Assembly: GCA_947396885.1 (NCBI GenBank) | Contig: OX377203.1 | Coordinates: forward strand, 25,175,253-25,239,252 | Length of the DNA: 64,000 nt | Direction of reading: 5' to 3' | Source of the DNA: Heligmosomoides polygyrus polygyrus | Taxonomy: Eukaryota; Nematoda; Chromadorea; Rhabditida; Heligmosomidae | Part shown: positions 1-9,500 of the stretch, one piece after another | Layout: each line of letters begins with the position of its first letter | Numbering within the stretch: the first letter of the stretch is position 1 | The notes under the pieces: model-generated | The model's database searches: none | What the model was told of the DNA's origin: nothing | The model's input: only the letters and a program-made list of their open reading frames with translations | Program-made: the position numbers and the translations under genes

Positions 1-509
1 AACTGAGACATACGTATGCATGCGCACAACCCGGGGTGAGTAGAAGAAACACCACATCACCGAAACTGACAAATCCATAGTCGAATACTTGTAGTGGAAT
101 AGATGCGCACCATGAGAGAAGGTGAGAACGTGGAGATCAATACCAATCAATAAAAACAATCACCTGGTATCACTGTTAAGCTCAAAAATCGATCACTGTC
201 TACGGCTTATTCGGAGAGGAAGAGAAGTGCTCTGAATACAGCGGTATGTACACGAGATATGCTGGAGCACACTGCGGCTGGAGGCGATGACGCAACTAAC
301 CATAAGTGTTTCTTGGAGCATACAGAACTTGTAAGCTGGAAGGGAGTCCGAGAGCTCGGAGCGTGTCTGCCTTTCGATTCGTTTGATGAAATTCGGAATT
401 TTTGGTGACACGAGGAGGGGCTGTGCAAGGCTTACGCAAGGGTTATCAGCTCTCGTCAGGTCCACAAAGCACGACTCGACTCTAAACTGCAGGATATGGG
501 GACACGTCT

Positions 510-594
510 TCAGCGAATGTAGGCCTCCTGATCGACACTCTTCGAGAAATCCATCGACAATTGCTTGGATATCACACCTTGAGGTAACGACGAC
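510..594 (-). CDS. Globin gene, terminal coding exon 8
   Basis: After a CTTCAG acceptor it completes an Arg codon and adds 27 residues (SSLPQGVISKQLSMDF, then SKSVDQEAYIR) before TGA at 512-510. The hydrophilic Ser-rich tail lies outside the fold. I see no clear polyadenylation signal in the remaining 509 bases. Confidence 0.75.
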
Positions 595-3500
595 CTGAAG
601 AACTCTTTGATTAATGAATGATTGCTAGATGTTTCATATTCTTTTTATGTTTTTTAAAATTTTCTCCTTCATTTTTTCATATTAACAATGAAAAAGCAAA
701 ACTCACCGTCTCTGGTAGCGTACCCGGCTGTAGTATCCATCTCGCACGGACGTGAAGATGGCGCTGATCAGCTGGCTCCACGCCAGGAGCGTCTCACATC
801 TGAAATTCGTTAAAATAAACAAATCTAGAAATAAAAAAGTTAATATTTAATAAGGAAATAGAGAATGGAAATCAAAAACTTGCGGCTCCAGCACACACAG
901 CTACCATAAAGAAGCATTGTAGACACTACAACCTCCACTTTCCATGAAAAAGACCGAGTTACAAGTGCAGTCTACTAGGTAGTACAAAACGGGGTAAAGA
1001 ATTCCCAATCTAACACCTCAGTGTTAGAAATTGACCACTCTGGTAATGCGAATACCAGGCTTGAGCTGTACGTATCAGTTTGAAGATTTTGAAGACAATT
1101 TGCTGGAAAGAAAGCCAAGGAAGGAGAAGGAGAAACAACACACCGAAAAATAAGGGACGCTCCGAAACACCACGATGCCCTTAAGAGCGCGCTCATCTAC
1201 AGCCGTGGATTCTGTTCGATGATGCTGTTTGGGCACACCGGCTCGACCATGGAGCTGATGCTCAGGAGCACTCCGTCGAAGCGTCTACTGGGGACTTTGG
1301 TCCACTTCTGCCCGTTCTGGGTCCGCTCGGCGATGCATTTCGTGATCATCGCTCCAGCGACTGTCGCTCGTCGCAGAGGACTGACCCATACCATGGTCAA
1401 GCTGGAGTTTCGAGAATCGAAGGGGCCGTACTGTATCTCGACTTCACGAAAGGATCGCCTCGGAATTTTTCAGCTTTTCAGGTGGTTTTTGTATTTCTTA
1501 TTAAATTGACCTTTCCAGATGTGGCTTCGAAAATGCGGAGAGCCGCTTCTAGCTTTTTTTTGCTGAAGGAAAGATGCTATGAACACAAAATAGAATTCTA
1601 TAAGGTTTTGAATGCAGGTTGTTCTACAGTAAAAATAAATGTTTTCCTCGGGTAGTTTCCAAATAAATCTATACTGGGCCAATTTTTGTCGATTTTTGGA
1701 GAATGACATGGCAAGGTACATTCCTCTGGAGACGAACGAGCGACACCCTGCTATGGAATCGCACTCTATCAAATTGGGATGTGAATTCCCAATATTAATT
1801 TATGTTTACATGTTAGGATTTACAGAAAGATTTTTTAAAAGAGCTCTTAAATCGATCACGGAGTCGTAGCCGAAAGCTTGATTCTTCACGGAAACAAATT
1901 TTTCTACCTGAAGGAAACAGCGCTAGGAAAGCGAAATGAAGTCTCAAGACCTTTATTATGCAGCAAAGCACAAGCCTTTTCGCAGCGATCTTCGATATTA
2001 TTAGATAGTTAGTGGTAAAAGTCGTAGTTTTTTATTAAAATAAAGAATTTCTACCTGAAAGTGACAACATTGAAAAATGAAACTGTTCTCCGTAAAATTT
2101 CAAACAGAGCTCGTCATTCATAAAAAAATCTAACTTTTCTACGGTGGCATTTTGTATGGTAAGCCGGTTCGATTTTTGCATAGATTTTTTCGGCAAACGG
2201 TGTAACATAGAACCTCTGATTTTGTAGAAGATCACCACCGAAACACAGTTTATTTAGTGACGGTGAGTGTTGGGAAAAAGCTCGAGAGTTTATGTGGTAA
2301 AATTCAGCTTCCATAAAACACCGTCTTCAGATAGAGAAGAATTATTATCATAAAAACGTAACGGATTTTCTCCACCAGACAGAAAAAATTATTTCCGTGA
2401 AAAGTCAAGCTTTCGGCTATGGCACGTGATCGATTCGAAGAGTTTACTCTTCAAGAGAATTTTGCACGCTGTAAGAAATCCAACCACTTAAATTAGTATT
2501 AGCATTTGACGACGAAATTTTAATCTGTACAATTTCGGATCGGGATATCGCTCATTAAGACGTTTCTATAAAAATGCGCTAAAAATCGAACGTGTCCTGA
2601 TTAATAAGGAGAGAGCTCTCCCAAAACCGTTGTTTTTGACTGCAGAAGGATTAGCACTAAACCTTTATAAGTTACAAGCTTTCAATCCCATATTGTGTCC
2701 CATCTAACAGGAGAACGAATTCCCACATTGCCCATCTGCCACAACTAGAAAGACGTTTTGTTCAGAAAAAAACCACCAAAAGCTAAAAATAATAAAAAAA
2801 GGAGTTAGAATAGTGGTGGAGACAAGGGTCGTACCAAATGTTGGAATGTGGGAGGGTTACGTTTCCTTTACAGGCTTCCGAGGTACAATAGCCTATGACC
2901 TTAAACCGGATCAACGACAACACGACAACGACTGCAGCGAATGTAGATCCGTAGGGAAAGCAACGACTCCTAACGAGGTTGTGGAAGATGTGCTGCCGTC
3001 GTCTGTGGTTCTTCACAGCTTCCAGCCAACTTGGACCTAATTATGCCGGCTAATGTAAGCACAATGAAATGCCTCACTCCCTCGGGACGATAATGACGCT
3101 CGCGGCTTGAAGTGCTGTGTTGGTAGCTTCTAATTCGTCTGTCATTTTCAAGCAACTCCAGAGGGTAAGTACCGTCGGTAGTGAGGGTAGGTAGTGGTAG
3201 TATGCGGCAGGGTGTTGTGTTGTGTAGCAAAACACGCTTCACAGGAAGCCGTGCGAAAAGTGTCCATGTCGCGAAGGTGGACAGCGTTGGGAGGAATAAA
3301 CACCGCAGCCAATCAGGCCACATCGAATGTATGTGTCATTCAGAGAGGACAGACACGGTCGATATCCTGATTGACTGACATGTGTTCGGTTGGCGTGCTG
3401 ATTGCTTATGATTGGCTGGTGCGCTCCCTCCTCCAATGATGCCCAAATTTACGACATGGAACCAAATGTTTATGATAATGATCTGATTTTATTGCATAGG

Positions 3501-6500
3501 CGCTTGTAATGCAGTCGGGGGAGGTGCGGGCTGTCGCACGCACTCGACACTAGGTTCCTAGTTCGGATATATGAATAAAGAATAAAGAATAAAGAATATC
3601 CCTCTAGGCCAACCAATCCTTCCATCCCTCCGTGGTCGATGAGCTGCTACCAGACCTGTTTGGGGAGGACAAAGCGCCGGCTTGTCCATGGCCGCAGCAA
3701 GTCGTCTCATGGCCAGATACGCATTCAAATCGCCTCCACGACATTCCGTAGAAGTATGTAGAATGCGGGGCGCATCCCGAAAGATATTGAGTAACGCCGT
3801 CCCTTATCATTTATCCTTATTCATTCCGTTATATAAGAGACACAAAAAAGGAATTCAACTAGAACAGAACAACTAACAACGTCCCTAAAGCAAAGGGTAC
3901 AAAACAGACGTTGCGCAATGCCTACAAGTAAAGCGAAATTTAGGTAAAGTGGGGATTTCATGCAAATACCATTTAAAAGAGGGAAGAGGGCAAGGAGGAG
4001 CAGCCGTCTTAGTAAGCTTGTATAGGCTAATTTTACAATAACGACTACTGAATTCCCTCGAGTGATGTTCAAGGGCTAGAAAATGAGAGTTTAGTTCCAC
4101 CACATCTTATTCTTATTGTCCTTCTTATTCGAGAGAACGGCAATAAAAAAATTGGGAAAACAAATTATTTTTTGTGGGTAAGTAGAAACATAGCGCGACC
4201 CAGACGATTCAGCGTCTGCGCGGTACGGTAAATTCTGAATTCACCCACAGTCTGCTTCCGAAGAAGTGTGATAGGAAGCTGAGGCAGCACGATCAAAGAC
4301 GTCTAGGAGTTCAATTACACGCTATGCTAAGGACCTAACATAGGTAAACTTCTTGTCCTTGTCCCAGTCGTGTGTCCCAGTCGCTAGTCCCGTTTGAAAC
4401 AGCGATGCCGGAGAGCAGACCCAGCCGTGCTATAGCTCGCCAACTTTTAGACTGCAGCTACATCCAGCGCCGTAAACATTCCTCGATGAACACACCTCTT
4501 ATGAGCTCCGCCGTCGAGTTTGACGCACTCGGCGATGGCGGCGTCTGCAAGCGGAGCGAAGTAGTCGGGTCGGAAGCCGATTTGGCACAGAGTCGCGTAG
4601 GTCTCGCCGAACGCTCGAGCGTGTTGTTGGACCTACAAGCACCCTAGTCAAACTATGTATTTGAGTTCTCACACAACACCCTGATGGTCTTCATAACCTC
4701 AGTTATGATTGACGACCCTCAGATTCTCACAGCAAAAACGCCATTCCAGAGTTTGTTTCAATTCATGTCCATTCAAATGTTAAATTTTTATGAAGCCATA
4801 AGCAAGACCGTACCGCTTCAGGCCTTTCCAAGTTCTCCACCGAGTCGGCAATCAACGAGTAGAACTGCTTGCCCATGAGTTCCACTTGCTGCTCGGTGAG
4901 CCTGTTCAGAAACGTTCGCATTTCTGGCCGGTTGCTGGTCGCACGCTTCAGAATCGCTTCACCAATGGTGGGTCTGGAACATTAGTTGCGTGAATTACTT
5001 CGGCCACGGTTTTGATTGAAATAGCATCCGAAAGAAGGATGATATTTCGCAATCATAGTGATCTATTTATTTATTTATTTATTCATGACGTGGACCGAGG
5101 CCACACGTGCAAATGCAATGTTAGAAGAAAATGCCAACGAACTCAGTCAAATAAAATCAAATAAATAGAACTTAAGGCACTCATTGTACACGTAAAAGTC
5201 GTTTCTTGAAACTAGGATAGACCTATGACTTCCTGATTTCCACTCAAAACGTGGTCGAACTCCCTTAAATTTCTCAGAAGAAGTTAGGCGCTCAATTGAC
5301 TAAAACTTGAAATTGCGCAGTCAATAAAGGCAAACAGAATGGTTGATAAACACTACGGTGAGCTCCAGAAGGAAGGATTCCTTAAAACAGAGTAACGTGA
5401 AACCTCTGACGGTGAATATTTAGTTGCTCATGAATTCCTTCTTCTTCAAAATTCTCCAACACAGCTATGACACAGCTAGTTGTTGCTCTCTCAACGTTGT
5501 CGGAAACCAGAATCGTTTAGAAAGTCTGGGACTAAGACTACCAGCTCTGTACGTGATTCCTAGAGAATGTGACTCCAGGGCAGGGTAGAACAATTTTGCA
5601 ACGCTTCGTATTGTAAGAGAATCAGCAAAGTTAAATGATTCACAAGGTCCTGCAGTAGAGATATAGTTTATCAAAATACATATAGACAAAAGTCAAAAAC
5701 TTTAAAAAAGAAAAAACTTGACGTGATTATTTTTTAGACGAAATTTTTATGAGCTCTAGAAGATTGGAAGTCGTTTCTGCGAAGTAGTTTATGAGTGCGA
5801 CTGCTTCTCATCATCAGTTTCTAAATGGTATAGATACCCTCTTTAAAATACATAGGACCAGAAACAGTAGATTTTGCCTACAATCAAACAGCGTCGCGGT
5901 GGTGCAATGGCGTAGAGCATCGTGCCTGTTAAACACAGGTGTAGGTTCGAGTCTTACCGAGACACTAGAGGTTTGAGCGCAACGACACATCGTTGTAACA
6001 GCTTGCATACTCGTTATCAGCCACTCGAAATTTGAAGAAAATGACTTGGAGAAGGAGCAGTTCCTTTCGGCTCAATCAGACGTCTACACAGGCTTTGTAG
6101 ACAATGAGGAGGGCTGTTTTTTCTCTAACAGTCAAAGCTCCAAAAGTAAATAATCGAAATATCGCCTCGCTAGAAACTAAAACAAAATGGCTCGTTGTTG
6201 ATTTCTGTTGTTGGTCCCATCTGGAGAACGTCTTCTGGTCATTTCCAATCGGGAAACCAACGAACCTGGCCGTCTTGAAGCTGTGCTGTATTCGTAGCCG
6301 ATTCAGCGCTGGCACGAGACCGGTCGACATCTTCCGACTGCCACCGCCGTTCGGCACCAGGCTGCCGTTCCGAGTGTCGTCATTCATTTTCGTCGCACTC
6401 CCACCTCCTCCGACAGCCTGAAACTAATGTGCGCCAACTAATTGAATCTGGACCGTCCACGATGCCCTTCTTGAATGGCCGGATACGGTAGAGCAGGAGC

Positions 6501-9500
6501 CAACGCGCACAATAACAAACACTCAGCGAAGCGCCACAGGGCGAGGAAGACCCTTGCGGCGCCTTGTGTTCGTGGAATTCTTGTGCTCTAATCTCCACCT
6601 CCCACCCGCACATCATCCCATAAAGACCGTCAAGTTTTGCTAGCTAAAGAACGCTTACGCTGGTACAACCGCAGTTAGAGGGTAAAGGGCAAACTGGGGT
6701 CTTAACCAATAGTTTTGTGGGATGTGCCCTGCATTCTATTAGGGGGGGGGGGGGCCAAAAGTAACGAGACAAAATGAAAAAATCTTTATCTCCTTATAAC
6801 TCAATTACAACTCAACGATGCTGAGGAGTGTATTTGCCATTAAGGGCAAGGACCTTGCTGCCATCGCTCAGCCAACTTCCTGATCCCATCCTTCCAGAAC
6901 TGCTTGAGCCTGGTGTTGATCAACTGCTCGATATGGTTGTCAAGGACTGCTTGGGTTTTTGTGTCCCTTCCGACTAGGAAGTCCTGTAGGCTCAAGTAGT
7001 AGTGGTAGTTGCATGGAGAGATGTCCAGCGAATACGGTGGGTGAGGCATGTGAACGTAGCCCAGCTGGCCAAGCTTATCGTGCTTACTTGTTCCCGATGG
7101 GGTGCGGCGTTGTCGAAGAGGAGAACCTTCTTGACGCGCTGCGACTGAATAAGTTCGAGTCGTAGGTCCATCTCTTCTATTTCGTTCACCATGGCCTTGG
7201 AGTTCATCGCGGTGCTCTTGGGAAACAGCCTCCGGTAAACCGATCCATGGGCGCAGACCCAAAAGCTCCAAAGATGCTTCTCGCCGTGAACATCTCGCCG
7301 AACGAAGGTCGGTAACAGGTCACCAGGCCTCACGCAGACTCGCTGCTTGGCAGGGTTAAGGTAGAAGACGTACTTCTCATCTTGCGTGAATATTGAGTTC
7401 AGGCTGCTCGGGGTTGGGAATTGGGGGAGATTTGAGCGACACAGGTCGACTCGTCAGACTGGGGTTTCGGCATGAGACAGGCTGGGGTTTTTGGCATGCT
7501 TCTGGAAAGAGCGGAAGTGGTAACTTTTCAGATGAGCTTCAGTAAGTAGCATACAAACATACAAATACAACAAGCACGAAACTAGACTCCAGCCACGAGA
7601 CATATGGACACGGCGTGGGGTGTCTCATTACTTTTGCCCCCCCCCCCCTAATACTTCTACCGCATTTCGTGGAAGCTCTACAGTAAAGATTGAAGGGTAA
7701 AGGCAGGTTACTCCATCCCTTCCCTGAACTGTTAGACAGTGGTCCGCATGTGTTTGTCTCCTTCGCTTACCCTTCATAGGACACCTTCCAGCAGCTGTCC
7801 CATTTTCAAAGAACAACGACGTCACCACTGTTTGTATGTGTCTGTGGAAAGGCGTGGGATGCGTGTTCGAAAAGTTGGGATACGCCACGCATTCTAGTTG
7901 TATGAGACCGTGCAGGAGGTTAACACAAGTATTTCCCCATACTTTTGGTGGCCAGCCGATGAGCAAGTCAGCGATTTATCCGCCTGACCACTCCGGAACC
8001 AGTTCACCAACCCCAAAGGGATGGAGGGCTTGGTTGGCCTGGATGGGAAATCCGAACGAAGAACCTGAGCGCGGGTGCGCGTTACAGCCAGCATCTACTC
8101 CAATGGCGCTGCACGCGCCAGCAGTATGCAATATTCACGTTAAAAACAGCTCAGATCATTTCTTCTATTCCTAGTAACCCATGGGGAGCGAGTAAGAGGT
8201 GAGAAGAGGCGTCAACACTCAAATCGAGGTTTGGAGTTTATGCTAATTGCAAACAGGCCATGCATTCTTTCGATTCAGTGAGTTGGTCCCAGTATTATCC
8301 GAAAAAAATTGAGCAGTGGAGTGTCTATCGGCTGGCCATCGCTACCCATATGTAAAAGTAAAACGAAATGCAGCCGCCTCCACGTGTAGAAGTAGTACGC
8401 CTGGGGCATCCTACGCACGGGTTGAATACCACAGGCTTCTCTCCTTCATGCTTATACTTCACTTTCATCTACCAGCACCGAAGCTTCACAAGGACGAACT
8501 ATGTCCTCTTTGGCCTTGTTGGCCTTATATAAATAGTTTCCTCACAGGAAATCTAATCATTCCCGGACTTACCGGTAGAGCGTCGAGTACTGTTAGTAAA
8601 CACTCTTACCTATGAGAAGGCACTTATAAGAAGTCTTCTGCCTTCGAACTGCAAAAGTGTCACTGTGATGTGCAGAGTTCCACAGCAGTGGGGATTCTGT
8701 TTTCCCAGGAGTAACAGCGAATTCTAAGACTACATGGAACTTCTCCTGTTATGGCCACCCATTACATACATTGCGCAGATTCCTTAAGGGATGTGTGTCT
8801 ACTTTTCCTTCGTCCAACTCCTACACCATTTGTTGCTGTTCAACCATGAATGCCAGAGTTCGTGTGGAAAGAAAGCCAACCTGCGCATCCGCGGACAGCT
8901 GGCCAGCACAGATACTTCGACTTCGTTTTCGGTCCGGTGTCGGCGGCACAAGGAAGGACTCCGCAGAATCAGGCGTGGTCAGATGGGCTCGCTGAACGCT
9001 GCCGGCTGAAAGCAGACCTGCTGTAGAAATTGAAGCAAACCAGGAAACGGCGGAAACGTAGAAGGTGGGATGTGTCTTGGCACATAGCGGTCATTATTTC
9101 TTCAGCAATAATCTGCCCACTCTGTTCCTTCAACGGTCCAAAAAGTAGTGATAGACGCCTGTTCTATGTCAGTTGTAGTGAAGGTAACGCACAATTCTTG
9201 TTCTTACAAAAGGTGAATGGTCTTCAAAGAAAACAGAGAGCGTCGACTTTTGAGTTGTGGCATTTTCCGTTTTCTTCCGTCTCTGGTTCAAAGAAGTGGA
9301 ACGCTGAACGCGTGTCAAAAGGACATAAAGTGACATACAAAATGGCCGGAAACAGAGCTCGGAAGACGGGAACGGAAATTCCGTGCATCTCTGAGGTTAC
9401 AGCAGCCACTGTGGCTTGAGTTGCTCCGTTCGGCTCTTACTTGTTGGCACTTTTAGGCGTGCAAAAATAGGGAATGCGCGTCTAACAACAAGCCTTCCTG

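Noticed and set aside
2970..3323. 117-codon minus frame in a globin intron
   Set aside because: It does not join neighbouring exons in phase and the opposite strand is equally open.
5893..5963. Functional tRNA gene
   Set aside because: Acceptor mismatch, non-T position 8, weak D stem and shared flanks with other copies point to a tRNA-derived repeat.
6840..7271. 143-codon minus frame at 6.8 kb
   Set aside because: Part of the degenerate mariner. The frame switches from the catalytic domain's true frame and back.
8609..8651. Minus-strand microexon between two GTAAG donors
   Set aside because: All frames that would fit the globin phases contain stops.
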